Assembly: GCA_038240295.1 (NCBI GenBank)
Contig: JBBSDW010000001.1
Coordinates: 37,674 to 101,673, forward strand
Length of the DNA: 64,000 nucleotides
Direction of reading: 5' to 3'
DNA from: JABDDM01 sp038240295
GTDB lineage: Bacteria > Bacteroidota > Ignavibacteria > Palsa-1295
Made by a program: the position numbers and the translations under genes. The notes beneath the pieces were generated by a model, which had not been told where the DNA came from, did not search any database, and worked only from the letters and a program-made list of their open reading frames with translations. Positions 26,437-36,600 of this stretch are shown here, in pieces. Within the stretch, counting starts at the first letter, position 1; each line of letters opens with the position of its first letter.

Positions 26437-27860
26437 GCTGGGATCGCTTCGTGAACTATGCCTTCTTCTTCCACCTTATGCACCAGCCGATCCTCGGCAC
26501 TTATCAATTTCTTTTTCTTCCAATCACCTCGCGCATAGACGACGATCGCAAGGATGGCGGTCAGAACATACGATAGCGGGAATGCCCACCACACGCCGAC
26601 AATGCCCATCGACTTCGACATGATATAGGCGGGTGGAAAAAGAAAGATCCACATCGAGATGAGCGTCAACACCATCGCCATCATCATACTGCCCGCCGCA
26701 CGGAGAACCCCGACGAGTGCCATCTGCACTCCAATAAATCCCCATGACAGGCACATGATGCGGATGAATACACTCGCATCGGTGATCACAGCTTGATCTT
26801 CAGGCACGAAGAACGCAACGATCTCCGGTGCGCCGAAATATGCGATAACTCCGAGCACAGATAATCCACCAAAGGATAAGATAGCACCTAATCTCCCGAT
26901 CCTGCCGGCACGTTCGATATTTCCGGCACCAAGATTTTGACCGACGAGTGTCGAGACAGCCATCGAAACTCCCATCGCAAGGATGATGACGACTTGCAAG
27001 AAATTTCCTGCGACGCCATAGGTGGCGATAGCTATGGTACCGAACCCCGTGATAAGGAACGTCATCACCATCAGGCCAAGTGACCGTGCCGACATTTCGA
27101 TCGAAGCCGGAAATCCAAGCAGGAATGCTCGCTTGATATACGCCCAGTCGGGACGAAGATCGCGAAGATGCAGTGTGACTCCGTATTTGCCTTTGACGAG
27201 TACCACGAGCCCGATGATCGCTGCAAGGCTTTGCGTGCCGAGTGTAGCCATCGCAGCGCCCGTGACACCATACCCGTGGATCGGTCCGGCTCCAAAAATG
27301 AAGAGCGGATCCAAAGCAAAATTGAGCGCGACCGTCCCCATCACGATATACACAGGCAGCGTCGCCTCTCCGACGCCGCGCAACAGCGACTGGAACATGA
27401 AGAAAAAAAAGTTGAAGACCATGCCGACAAACGACACACGCATAAACCCAAGCGCACCGTTATAAACCTGCGGACTCACGCCCATCGCATGCAGGAACAT
27501 CGGCGTGACAAAATAGCCGATGATCCCGATCAGGACGGAGATGATGAAGATCATGAGCAGCGTTTGCCCCGCGACATGATCGACCATCTCGAGATTCCGC
27601 GCACCGACATACTGCGCGACGAGCGTTGTGCCGGCCATCGCCAGTCCGATCGCAAAGGCCATACTCAAAAAAGCGACCGGCATCGAAATCGCAACCGCTG
27701 CAACCGCATCACCGCCCAACCGCCCGACCCAAAACGCGTCGATCAATTGATAGCCGGCCTGCAGAATATTCGACGCAATGATAGGCACCGACAGTCGCAA
27801 CAGCGACCGCATGATCGGTCCTTCAAGTAACTGCTTCGACCGAATATCTCTCTGCGACAT
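26433..27860 (-). CDS. MATE family multidrug/Na+ efflux transporter
   Basis: 475 residues, twelve membrane helices in two halves. The N-terminal half opens GPIMRSLLRLSVPIIASNIL, and QLIDAFWVGRLGGDAVAAV is the conserved helix-1/2 region; VSMAVSTLVGQNLGAGNIER marks the second half. MATE exporters expel drugs or metabolites in exchange for H+ or Na+. The last 35 residues are charged and cytoplasmic. No regulator gene is adjacent. Confidence 0.92.
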   Translation of the reverse strand: MSQRDIRSKQLLEGPIMRSLLRLSVPIIASNILQAGYQLIDAFWVGRLGGDAVAAVAISMPVAFLSMAFAIGLAMAGTTLVAQYVGARNLEMVDHVAGQTLLMIFIISVLIGIIGYFVTPMFLHAMGVSPQVYNGALGFMRVSFVGMVFNFFFFMFQSLLRGVGEATLPVYIVMGTVALNFALDPLFIFGAGPIHGYGVTGAAMATLGTQSLAAIIGLVVLVKGKYGVTLHLRDLRPDWAYIKRAFLLGFPASIEMSARSLGLMVMTFLITGFGTIAIATYGVAGNFLQVVIILAMGVSMAVSTLVGQNLGAGNIERAGRIGRLGAILSFGGLSVLGVIAYFGAPEIVAFFVPEDQAVITDASVFIRIMCLSWGFIGVQMALVGVLRAAGSMMMAMVLTLISMWIFLFPPAYIMSKSMGIVGVWWAFPLSYVLTAILAIVVYARGDWKKKKLISAEDRLVHKVEEEGIVHEAIPA

Positions 27861-28307
27861 GGTGTGTGTATCCTCGAAATCAATTGAACGGACGCAGTCA
27901 ACGACCGAGCAAACACCCTCGTTCTCTCAGAAGCGCCAACGCTCCACTATTCATGAAAGAAGCACCCTTTGCAAAAAGAATACCCGATTTGGAGGCTGGA
28001 TTCACATTTTTTGGGGAGAACTCCACTAATCGTGTACAAACTTTTTAGTCTGGAAGAATAGTGCTGCGCTTCATTTTCTGCATCCACGGCCTTAGGGTGT
28101 GCATTTGGAATTCATAGTTCTCCTTCACACAGAAAGCCGTTAACCTCTAATCCCAAACCAGTTAGCTGTTTTCAGCAGGAGTTTTCAAACGTTGAGCGAC
28201 CGCAAAATGGACATAGCAAAACGTTGTCTATGTGCCTTAAGTTCCTCATTTTCAATTGTACTCAGTTGTCGAATCGATACATCTTCGGTCGTCCCGCCGA
28301 TTACCGC
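27861..28307. other. Non-coding gap
   Basis: 447 bases between the MATE gene and the papain-like gene, both minus. AT-richer than the genes. It should carry the MATE promoter. I see only a short hairpin (acatag/ctatgt around 28210-28232) and no convincing ORF, RNA gene or terminator. Confidence 0.5.
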
Positions 28308-29027
28308 CTATTCAAATAGCGGTTGGCAGTCAACTAGCGAATAGGTTGTTGGAAAAAAGCCGAAGATCGTGTGCTCACCCATTAGACCCTGGAAATCGGT
28401 TGTACCATTGATGCCAATATGATTAAAGCTGACCGTAATGGTGTCATCGCACGGATGATTCGGATCGTAGACTTTGATCGTGGTCATCGTGTCTGTGATC
28501 TCATAACCCCACGCGAGGACCTGGTGATTGAGCTTGAGTTTAAAGGGGTCGGGAGAATGTGTGCAGACGAGCCCCAGCGGACACGGGTGTCCGCTATCGA
28601 TCACACGTTTGATCGCTGGCATTGATTGATGGACGGTGCGCCAGGATGTGCCACGCAGCAAAAGTCCGGCGAAGAGCATCGTGTCCTGAGAGGCAAGATT
28701 CATCCAGCCATAATAATCGAGCACTCCTTTGGGGAGATCGAAACTTTGGAGACTTCTTCGAAGAAGAAACTTGAATGCGTTTGAATCGGCATGCGGAGCA
28801 GTTGTTTCTGGAGGAGCCAGCATTTTCCGTTCGAAGAGATCCCTCGCGGCGTAGACCATGCCTCCGCATACTCCATTGGAGGCGTCACCAATTCCAATTT
28901 TTTTCGCGCCGATGATCGCAAGTTCGACATAAGGAACATGCGGCCACACGTTCGAATACTTCAGTCCATAGATCGAAGGGAGAAACCCGTCGACCAAGTT
29001 CTTCAACGTCCCCAATTCATCCTTCAT
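28308..29027 (-). CDS. Putative papain-like cysteine peptidase/transferase
   Basis: 239 residues, no signal peptide. I do not recognise a named family. A catalytic triad of papain type can be drawn: Cys54 in SNGVCGGMVYAARDLF (Cys at a helix start after a loop), His168 in KLNHQVLAWGYE and Asp188 in VYDPNHP, in the right order and spacing for C39/papain-like folds. HPCPLGLVCTHSPDP precedes the His strand. Role unknown: peptidase, transferase or toxin-like effector are all possible. It lies directly upstream (in its own direction, downstream) of the tRNA-Leu. Confidence 0.6.
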   Translation of the reverse strand: MKDELGTLKNLVDGFLPSIYGLKYSNVWPHVPYVELAIIGAKKIGIGDASNGVCGGMVYAARDLFERKMLAPPETTAPHADSNAFKFLLRRSLQSFDLPKGVLDYYGWMNLASQDTMLFAGLLLRGTSWRTVHQSMPAIKRVIDSGHPCPLGLVCTHSPDPFKLKLNHQVLAWGYEITDTMTTIKVYDPNHPCDDTITVSFNHIGINGTTDFQGLMGEHTIFGFFPTTYSLVDCQPLFE

Positions 29028-29055
29028 CCTTCACCCCTCATCCTTGCCCGAAGTG

Positions 29056-29140
29056 TACCGACAGCCGGACTCGAACCGGCACGTTCCTTACAGAACAACG
29101 GATTTTAAGTCCGTTGCGTCTACCATTCCGCCATGTCGGC
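29056..29140 (-). tRNA. tRNA-Leu, anticodon UAA
   Basis: 85 bases fold into a tRNA with the long variable arm of class II. The acceptor pairs gccgaca with tgtcggt (one G-T pair). The anticodon stem and loop are acggacttaaaatccgt, and the T arm is gccggttcgagtccggc. CCA is not encoded, and the long variable arm with UAA anticodon makes it leucine. Confidence 0.95.
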
Positions 29141-29521
29141 AACAAGATTTGAATCGGAGACAGATGCGTGTGTGGGTTGCATCATCGATTCCCATAACAC
29201 CTTCGAAAATCGTCTAAATTTGACGCTTTTAGACGTTTCTGAGCCAACTTATGGACCTTTATTACTTAGGAAAACAGTAAGTTCCGGGTTTTGGTCGCAC
29301 CAATTTCTCAGGTTGATGCCGAAAATTTGTAGGATTTGCTGAAATTACCTGTAATCTGCGTAAATTCCGTTCCAATAAACGGTGGTATCCGGGAGAATTT
29401 TCCCGAGATGGGGACCACGTCTTCGACCCTTTGCAACCTCGGTTTGAATCCCAACACTTTTTTTTCGACTTTTGAAAAAATGTCGTAGTTCATGATTCAA
29501 GTTGCTAGCTATCTTTGCACC
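29141..29521. other. Non-coding gap between tRNA and protease gene
   Basis: About 380 bases. It contains an 8-base hairpin (cgtctaaa 29211-29218 / tttagacg 29228-29235) and an A/T-rich stretch just before the protease. No ORF or second tRNA is convincing. Confidence 0.5.
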
Positions 29522-31012
29522 ATGATTTTACATCCCCGCGTTCTTCTCGTGAGTTTACTGTTCATCATCTCCGCATTGTTTGAATCTGCAGAGGCGCAAG
29601 TATTCGATGCATCTGCCATCTATCAAGCTGCGGTTCGAGGTGTAGTACTTGTCGAATCTCAAGGCGGTACAGGTTCTGGGTTCTTCATCAATCACGATGG
29701 GTGGTTAGTCACAAACCGACACGTCATCGAAGCCGAAGATGGTTCGCTTGAGAACGCGAGTGAAATTCAAGTTTACACCGCGGATTATGCCGACACCCTA
29801 TCAGTGGTGCAAATTATTGACGCCAGTAACGGGAAGAAAATAAATGGCTATTCACATCCTGATCTTGTCTTCCTCCGAACTGATTTTAGTCCTAAGCTCG
29901 TGCTGCCCTTGTCGCCTGATGCAAATACACCTGTAGGCGAACAGGTAGAACGAATCGGCAATGAGCTGAGTGGCAATTGGGTCCAAGCAAATGGATCTGT
30001 ATCCACGAATAATCTGCCGGAATTCCTCCAAATTCAGACGCCTGTAAACCATGGCAATTCTGGTGGGCCACTGCTAAATAAAGCCGGGCAGGTTGTCGGT
30101 GTAGTTACTCTGACGTTTCAAAACATCGCGGAGAATACCAATTTCGCGACCAAGAGCAGCGTCCTCAAAGAACGTCTCGCGGCACATAACATTAAGTTTT
30201 ATACTCGGGGCATCGTCAAGGTCGGTGAGTCCCCGTTGGAGCTTAACGCCGAGCAGGTAAACCGTGATCGTGATTCGCTCAATGTTGATAATGATCGATT
30301 GCGGATTCAGCGTGAGACGCTCGATCAAGAAAAAGATAAATTCAGGCAGCAGCAGATCGAGAACGCGGCGACGCAGGCATCCGCGATTGCAATCCGGAAG
30401 GAACTTGCAAACAAAGAAAGCGAATTGCAAATACGGGAAGACAGCCTTGTAGGCCGTCAACGGGAATTGGAATCAGCCGAAGCATCTCTACGATACGCGA
30501 AGAAATCATTTCAACAGGATTATGATGCAGCCCAGTATCTTTCGCCACCACGTTTCGCCATAGAGCTCATGGGGGGAGTCGGTTATTGGTACGTCCGCGA
30601 TACAGTAAGTTATGCGCAGCCCCGCTTTACACTAACAGCGCTCCATCGATTCGATCTTAACAAACAGCAGGGTCACGAGAGCGACGCAGCGAATCGCATT
30701 GGCGTGCAGTATGGCGTGCATGGCGTCTTCGATGGTAAGAATGGAATCCTGCAACGCGGCTTCGCACAAGAGTTATCGATTCTGCTCGACCTCCACGAAG
30801 TTACTCGGTTTCAATTTGGTCGAGTCGTATCTCGAACATATTCCTCCGCTGCCGGAGACGAATACTGGTTGGTCGGGTTTGGCGTGTTTGTGCATCCCTA
30901 TCCGCTGCCTATCACGATCTATGGTTCAATGGTGAGCGATAACCGATTTTTCCAGAATTCCTTCGTCGTCGGTCTGTCCATCGGTTACGGCGATAACTTC
31001 CTCCAGATGTGA
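29522..31012 (+). CDS. Secreted trypsin-like serine protease with coiled coil and C-terminal barrel
   Basis: 496 residues from the ATG at 29522 (MILHPRVLLVSLLF, a signal peptide). Residues about 35-235 are a trypsin/DegP-like domain with His67 (LVTNRHVIE), Asp114 (HPDLVFLRT) and Ser180 (NHGNSGGPLL), so the triad is complete. There is no PDZ domain. Residues about 243-335 are highly charged heptads (RDRDSLNVDNDRLRIQR and on), a long coiled coil. The last 150 residues alternate hydrophobic and polar residues like an outer-membrane barrel. This may be an outer-membrane-tethered periplasmic protease. An upstream ATG at 29492 is less likely. Confidence 0.85.
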   Translation: MILHPRVLLVSLLFIISALFESAEAQVFDASAIYQAAVRGVVLVESQGGTGSGFFINHDGWLVTNRHVIEAEDGSLENASEIQVYTADYADTLSVVQIIDASNGKKINGYSHPDLVFLRTDFSPKLVLPLSPDANTPVGEQVERIGNELSGNWVQANGSVSTNNLPEFLQIQTPVNHGNSGGPLLNKAGQVVGVVTLTFQNIAENTNFATKSSVLKERLAAHNIKFYTRGIVKVGESPLELNAEQVNRDRDSLNVDNDRLRIQRETLDQEKDKFRQQQIENAATQASAIAIRKELANKESELQIREDSLVGRQRELESAEASLRYAKKSFQQDYDAAQYLSPPRFAIELMGGVGYWYVRDTVSYAQPRFTLTALHRFDLNKQQGHESDAANRIGVQYGVHGVFDGKNGILQRGFAQELSILLDLHEVTRFQFGRVVSRTYSSAAGDEYWLVGFGVFVHPYPLPITIYGSMVSDNRFFQNSFVVGLSIGYGDNFLQM

Positions 31013-31050
31013 TTTGATGCCGGATTACGGCCGTTGTTCACGGCATCAAA
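31013..31050. repeat. 10-base inverted repeat after the protease gene
   Basis: tttgatgccg (31013-31022) and cggcatcaaa (31041-31050) pair perfectly around an 18-base loop, immediately after the stop codon. No T-run follows, so it is not a classic terminator. Confidence 0.6.
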
Positions 31051-31216
31051 CGGAAAGCGCCGTGGGCTCAACCTTTTAGGTTTCACTGATCTCGCAGAGT
31101 ACGCCAACAAGCAAGAACATCCTAACGGTGTTTGCGCGGGTACCATAAGCTTTGCACCGACCATGCAAAACGTTATGACGCGGAACGCCATCGACGGCGA
31201 TAATTGGAAGCTATAA
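31034..31216 (+). CDS. Possible small protein or gene remnant
   Basis: 60 codons starting in the loop of the preceding inverted repeat. The translation, with GLNLLGFTDLAEYANKQEHP and ISFAPTMQNVMTRNAI, has a protein-like composition but I recognise no family, and the reverse strand is also open. It could be a decayed fragment. Function unknown. The rest of the gap up to 31461 shows nothing. Confidence 0.25.
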   Translation: MFTASNGKRRGLNLLGFTDLAEYANKQEHPNGVCAGTISFAPTMQNVMTRNAIDGDNWKL

Positions 31217-31461
31217 TCAATAAGTCAGAGTTTTGTTGAGACGAGTTGTTGGTATCTTAGCTCTTGCTTAAGCAGCAAAGCTTCAAGACCGAGAAACTAC
31301 ATGACTACATACATCAGATAACTGGTCGCTAGCCATTTTGTCCCGGAATCAAGAGGTTACTGCATACTGCATCGCCGTTCTGGGGGCGAATGTATTCTGC
31401 TCTGAAGAAGATTGACTTCCGAATCCCAAGAGTCGAGGTTGGGTTGAAACCCGACCTACGT

Positions 31462-32520
31462 TTAGCCGATCGACATTCGGAATGGATAGAGAATGAAGAA
31501 GCGCTTTTCGGGATAGAAGCGGAAGGCTGGCGCTGGAAAATGCCAGTAGTCGATGCCTCGCTTAAAGAATTGCCAGATGCCGTTGTCCCAATCGGGTAAG
31601 AGTTTGCCGATGTCGTAATCGAGCGAGATCTGCCACGCCTTGTGACGTAGATCGAAGATATGATCTGGATGTGCGTTGTCGAGGGGTTCGAGATATTCGC
31701 CCGAAGCGCCAAGAGCAAGGTTCAGCCATTTTGGCCAGTATTGTTTAAGACCTTCGGGAAGCATGCCGTGAATATCGAAGCAGAACCAATATGCCTGCCC
31801 GCCATAGTCCTCAATAAAATTAAGCGACTGCCCAGGTATGTCCGGCTTATTCTCGAGATATTTATTGCTTGGAAAATAAGACCATTTATACTGGAAATTT
31901 CTAAGAAACGGAATCCGATTGCGCGCGAGGAACATCGTCGCCCCTAAGATATCTGCCTTTGCATCGCCACGGGAGAACCCCCACTGTGAAGCGAATCCAT
32001 CTTCGATCTCCACATAGAATTCCCAAAGTGCGCCGCTAAAGGCTGCCAGGAGCGTTGAAGTGGCGCTATCCATTCCAGCCCAGGTGTAGGCTTCATCGAA
32101 AAAATGCGAGCTGTAATAGGCCCCGAAGGTATGCCCAAATTTGTCAAACTCGGCCTGATAGTCGGGATCTTCGATCACATGAAAGCGTGTACGGTCATTC
32201 TTCCACCATGCGTTACTTTGATAAACATGGAACAGTCCCACCGCAGCAGCAAGAGATCCAAAAGAGATTGCGACGCGGTCCCACTTAACAACTGGCTTAA
32301 CCGAAGTGTCGACCCGCTCAGGAGCACCCGGATGTTCCAAAAGGACATGGTCGGACCTATGGAATGGCGCCATTATTGGCGTTCCGCCGGTGCTATCGCT
32401 TGCGTTCATTCCGGTAACATACCTTTGCTGCGAGATCGCCTGCCCCGGCAGAAGCCAGGCGCAAACTACAATGCCAACGGAAACCATGATCCAAACGATG
32501 TGCCGTTTATTTGTGCGCAT
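31462..32520 (-). CDS. DUF2279 exported protein
   Basis: 352 residues with signal peptide. FDKFGHTFGAYYSSHFFDEA and FSGALWEFYVEIEDGF, then GFSRGDAKADILGA, are the DUF2279 (YfiM-like) pattern: a predicted periplasmic, lipoprotein-like family with conserved His, Glu and Asp. Role unknown. The ATG overlaps the stop of the upstream gene as TAATG, so it is translated in a three-gene operon (lipoprotein, barrel, DUF2279). Confidence 0.8.
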   Translation of the reverse strand: MRTNKRHIVWIMVSVGIVVCAWLLPGQAISQQRYVTGMNASDSTGGTPIMAPFHRSDHVLLEHPGAPERVDTSVKPVVKWDRVAISFGSLAAAVGLFHVYQSNAWWKNDRTRFHVIEDPDYQAEFDKFGHTFGAYYSSHFFDEAYTWAGMDSATSTLLAAFSGALWEFYVEIEDGFASQWGFSRGDAKADILGATMFLARNRIPFLRNFQYKWSYFPSNKYLENKPDIPGQSLNFIEDYGGQAYWFCFDIHGMLPEGLKQYWPKWLNLALGASGEYLEPLDNAHPDHIFDLRHKAWQISLDYDIGKLLPDWDNGIWQFFKRGIDYWHFPAPAFRFYPEKRFFILYPFRMSIG

Positions 32521-33095
32521 TAGTTGTCCCGAAAGCGTAATCCAATGGTGATACCACTAAAGAGCCCGGTCGCCTGACCGAGATAGACCACCGGCGTAAC
32601 AAATGCACCGGCTTCCAGCGCAAGACACTTACCGAGCGCATAAATAATACCTGCGTTCAGCGGAATGCCGATCGACACTCGCGTCAGTAATGCGGAAAAT
32701 TCTGGACCGATCGCAGCGTAACCTGCCAGTTGCTCTCCTTCTCCGAAGAGTCGCTTGAGTTTCAGGGTAAATCCATACGAATCGAGATGAAACTCATGAA
32801 ACGTAAAAAAATCGAGCGTCTGGAAGTTTTCATAACTCAGCATCAACTCAACACAAAGCGCCAAATGATTGCCGACCGAGACATCGTAGAACGGATTAAT
32901 GACGGGCTTCGGGCCATCCAGATTCCCTCGATGCGCTACACCGAACCGCACACCGTATGCACCTGATGTCACGATCGCTCTGGAATCGCCGGTATGCATT
33001 GTCGCAGTCGAATCGGTTGTCTGGGCTCGCGAGAGTTCGAAGGAATGCAGGAGGAAACATCCGATCAGGCCGATGGCAATGAAGAATTTGGTCAT
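32520..33095 (-). CDS. Hypothetical outer-membrane beta-barrel protein
   Basis: 191 residues. Signal peptide (MTKFFIAIGLIGCFLLHSF) then eight or so alternating strands such as VRFGVAHRGN, LALCVELMLSYENF and ITIGLRFRDN at the end, whose final aromatic-containing strand suits barrel assembly. No named family is clear. Overlaps its neighbours by 4 bases (ATGA) upstream and 1 base (TAATG) downstream. Confidence 0.75.
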   Translation of the reverse strand: MTKFFIAIGLIGCFLLHSFELSRAQTTDSTATMHTGDSRAIVTSGAYGVRFGVAHRGNLDGPKPVINPFYDVSVGNHLALCVELMLSYENFQTLDFFTFHEFHLDSYGFTLKLKRLFGEGEQLAGYAAIGPEFSALLTRVSIGIPLNAGIIYALGKCLALEAGAFVTPVVYLGQATGLFSGITIGLRFRDN

Positions 33096-33592
33096 TGCTT
33101 GGTTAAAAGAATTTCAACATAATGCGCCGAATCTGCTGGTAGAAAAAGGCTCCCTTCGGTAATATTCGTTAGCGTATTGACTGTCACATCGCAGGCGATC
33201 GCGGTTCCATTCTGCTTCGACTGATCGAGCGTTTCAGCTTTTGGATACAAGTATCCGTTGATGTGTGCAAAATAATTTGCGTAGTAGGCAATGTTCCCAG
33301 CGTACGCGTCATCGATCGCTGCCAGTCCTTCGGGTATCGTGTTTCCTGATGATCGGCCTGTCCCTGTGACCGCACCATTTTGCTGCGATAGCACAAGTGC
33401 GAAATGCGCCGTGTCGGTGGGGACTGTAGTACCGATCGAAGAGAGCGATAGTTTGCCGGTATACGTGCCATTGACACTGAACGAAGTGAAATCGCTCGAC
33501 CCGAAATCATTCATCACCGCAGTGCACGAACTGAGCGCCGCGCAAGCGGTCAAAACTAATATCAGTTTCCTATTCACAACTCCCTTTCCCAT
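33092..33592 (-). CDS. Hypothetical lipoprotein
   Basis: 166 residues with lipobox ALSSC (Cys about residue 23). The rest is one beta-rich domain (FSVNGTYTGKLSLSS, HFALVLSQQNGAVTGTGRS) of a calycin-like appearance. First gene of the lipoprotein-barrel-DUF2279 operon; it lies 17 bases downstream of the RND gene stop and may be an extension of that transcript. Confidence 0.75.
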   Translation of the reverse strand: MGKGVVNRKLILVLTACAALSSCTAVMNDFGSSDFTSFSVNGTYTGKLSLSSIGTTVPTDTAHFALVLSQQNGAVTGTGRSSGNTIPEGLAAIDDAYAGNIAYYANYFAHINGYLYPKAETLDQSKQNGTAIACDVTVNTLTNITEGSLFLPADSAHYVEILLTKQ

Positions 33593-33609
33593 TTTAACAC
33601 TCGTTCGCG

Positions 33610-36600
33610 TTATGCGTTGTGGCCACTATCGTTCGGGGCCGAAGGCGATTCTCCCAAATGATGCTGCGCGCGAATATCGCGTTCATGCAATTCGCGAACG
33701 TGCTGTTCGTGCAAATGCTCCTCGACTTCCTGCACTTCAACGGCCAGCGCCACTTCGTCCTTCCGCGATGTTCGTTCGATCGTATAATACAACGCAGGAA
33801 GCACAAGCAAAGTTAAGATCAATGCGCTCGCAAGGCCGCCAACGATCACTGTAGCGAGCGGTCGCTGGACGTCTGAGCCGATACCCGTAGCGAGCGAGGC
33901 AGGAATAAGCCCGAGCAGCGCCACGAGCATCATCATCAGGATCGGACGAAGTTCATCCTGCGCGCCTTGCCGGACTGCATCAAGCAGCGGCATTTCATGC
34001 TCGGAGCGAAGCGAATTGATCCGCGAAATAAGAATGACGCCGGACATGACTGCTACGCCGAAAAGCGAAATAAATCCTACACCCGAGGAAACGCTGAAGT
34101 TGATACCGCGAATCCATAGTGCAAGCACACCGCCAACGAGCGCGAGCGGCACATTGACAAGTACGATTAACGCGTACTTAACGGATTTGAAGGTGATAAA
34201 GAGCAATCCAAAGATGAGAAACAACGTGATCGGGATGATGACGATCAAATGTTCTTTTGCTCTTGTCAGATTTTCAAATTGTCCGCCCCAATCGAGCGAA
34301 TATCCTTTGGGTAATTTCAGGATCGCGTCGACTTTTTTCTGGGCCTCGGCAACAAAGCTTCCCTGGTCGCGGCCCCGAACATTCGTCCGCACTCCAACCT
34401 GGCGATGACCATCTTCGCGAGCGATGAGCGTCGAGCCGTCTTCGATGTGAATATCGGCGAGTTCTGCGAGCGGAATATGCTGACCGCTTGGCGACGTCAC
34501 TTCGAGCCGCGAAACATCTTCGACCGTCGAGCGTGCGTTCGCCTGATATCTGATCACGATATCGAACTTGCGCTCCCCTTCGTAAAGCGTGCTCACCGGC
34601 TTTCCTGCGACTGCCAGTTCGATCACATCCTCTACATCGCGCACGTTGATGCCATAGCGGGCCGCCGCCTGTCGGTTCACCTCGATCTTGAGTTGCGCCT
34701 GATCGCCTTCTTCTTCGATCCCGGTTTCTGTTGCGCCTCGGATTCCTTTGATCGCGCGATAGATCGTATCGGCATACCCACGAAGCTTGCCAAGACTATC
34801 GCCATTGACAAGAATGGCAAGATCGGCGCTGGAGCCTGTCACTGCCTCGGTAACGTTATCGAGAATGGGCTGCGAAAAGCTAAAGCCTGCGCCGGCAATT
34901 CTTGATTCCAGATTTTCCTTGATCTCTGCAAGCAGCTTATGCTTATCCATGCCCGCAGGCCACGTATCGTATTGCGTGAGTTCGACATGCGTTTCGATTC
35001 GGTTCGGGCCATAGGGATCGGTGCCGTCATCGTTGCGGCCAAGCTGCGTGATGACTGCGCGAACTTCGGGATACTTTCGAACAACCTCGCGAATGATCGG
35101 CGGATAATGTGCCGCTTCCGTCAGCGAAATACCGGCAGGCAGCACCGTCCGGATAACGATGGCTCCTTCGTCAAGCTCCGGCAGGAATTCGGTACCGAGT
35201 TGTGAACCAATGAGGAGAGCCCCGCCAATCACAAGCACCGTCGCGCCCAGGACGATATAGCGATATGCAAGCAATACCTCAGTGATGCGACCGTAGAGCT
35301 TATCGAGAAATGTAACGATCGGATTTTTCCACTCGCTTACCTTGCCAGATCGAAAAAGATAGGTCGCGAGTACGGGGATAAGCGTCAAGGCGAGCAACAG
35401 CGAGCCGGCGATGGCAAACGACAGCGTGTAGGCCATCGGAGAGAAGAGCTTGCCTTCAACACGTGTGAGCGTAAAGAGCGGCAGATATGCAAGGATGATG
35501 ATGATCACCGAAAAGAAGATTTGGCGATCGACGGCCTGCGTCGCTTCTACAATGAGCCTGAAGTTGCCTTTCTTCTCACGCTCTTCGGCAGGAGTGTGTG
35601 ATAGCTTTGTCATGATCGCTTCGGTCATGATCACGGCACCATCGACGATGATGCCGAAGTCGATAGCACCAAGCGAAAGCAAATTCGCTGGGATACCGGT
35701 AAACCGCATCACGATAAACGCCCACAGGAGCGAAAGCGGGATCGTCACCGCAGTCAGAAGTGCTGCCTTGCCGTTGCCGAGGAAGAAAAGCAGAATGATC
35801 ACGACGATCGTAACGCCTTCGAGGAGCGTGTGACTGACCGTGTGCAGCGTATTTTCGACAAGCTCGCCGCGATCGTAAAGTGTATAGAGCTTCACACCTT
35901 CAGGCATTGCTTCGCGAGCCTCGTCCAATTTTGCGCGGACATCCTTCAGAACCTCGCTCGGATTTTCACCGCGGCGCATAAGCACAATACCCTGCACGCC
36001 GCTCGTGATATCTACGTGCCGCGTGTTATCGCTATAACCAAGTATTCCCGACGGTGGGAGCGCGGTGATCTCGACAGAACCGACGTCGTGCACATAAACT
36101 GGTGTACCCGTCGTCGTGCTCGAAAGAACGATCGAGCCGATATCGTCTTCGGATCTGATCGTACCGATGCCTCGAATCGAAAGCGCTTGCGATCCGCGCT
36201 CAAGTACGTTACCGCCCGTGTTCGAGTTGTTCGCCTGAATAGCGGTCTGAACATTATTGGCAGTAAGCCCGTATTTGCGAAGCTTGAGCGGATCGAGGAT
36301 GACGCTATATTGCTTGACGAGACCGCCGAAATTCACAACGTCTGCCACACCTTTGGCCTGCAACAGTTTGGGCACGACGACCCAATCCTGCAGCGTGCGA
36401 AGACTCATTGGCGATGCGTTTGGTCCGCCCTCGATGACGTATCGATAGATCTCGCCGACCGGTGTCGATAGCGGTGCCAGATCGGGACTAAGGCCGTCGG
36501 GAATATCTGCTCCGCGAAGTTTTTCGATCACTTGCTGACGCGCAAAATAATCGTCGGTGCCTTCGTCGAACGTAAGCCGAACGATGCTCAAGCCGAACAT

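Noticed and set aside
31013..31050. Strong terminator for the protease gene
   Set aside because: The stem is perfect, but the loop is 18 bases and no T-run follows.
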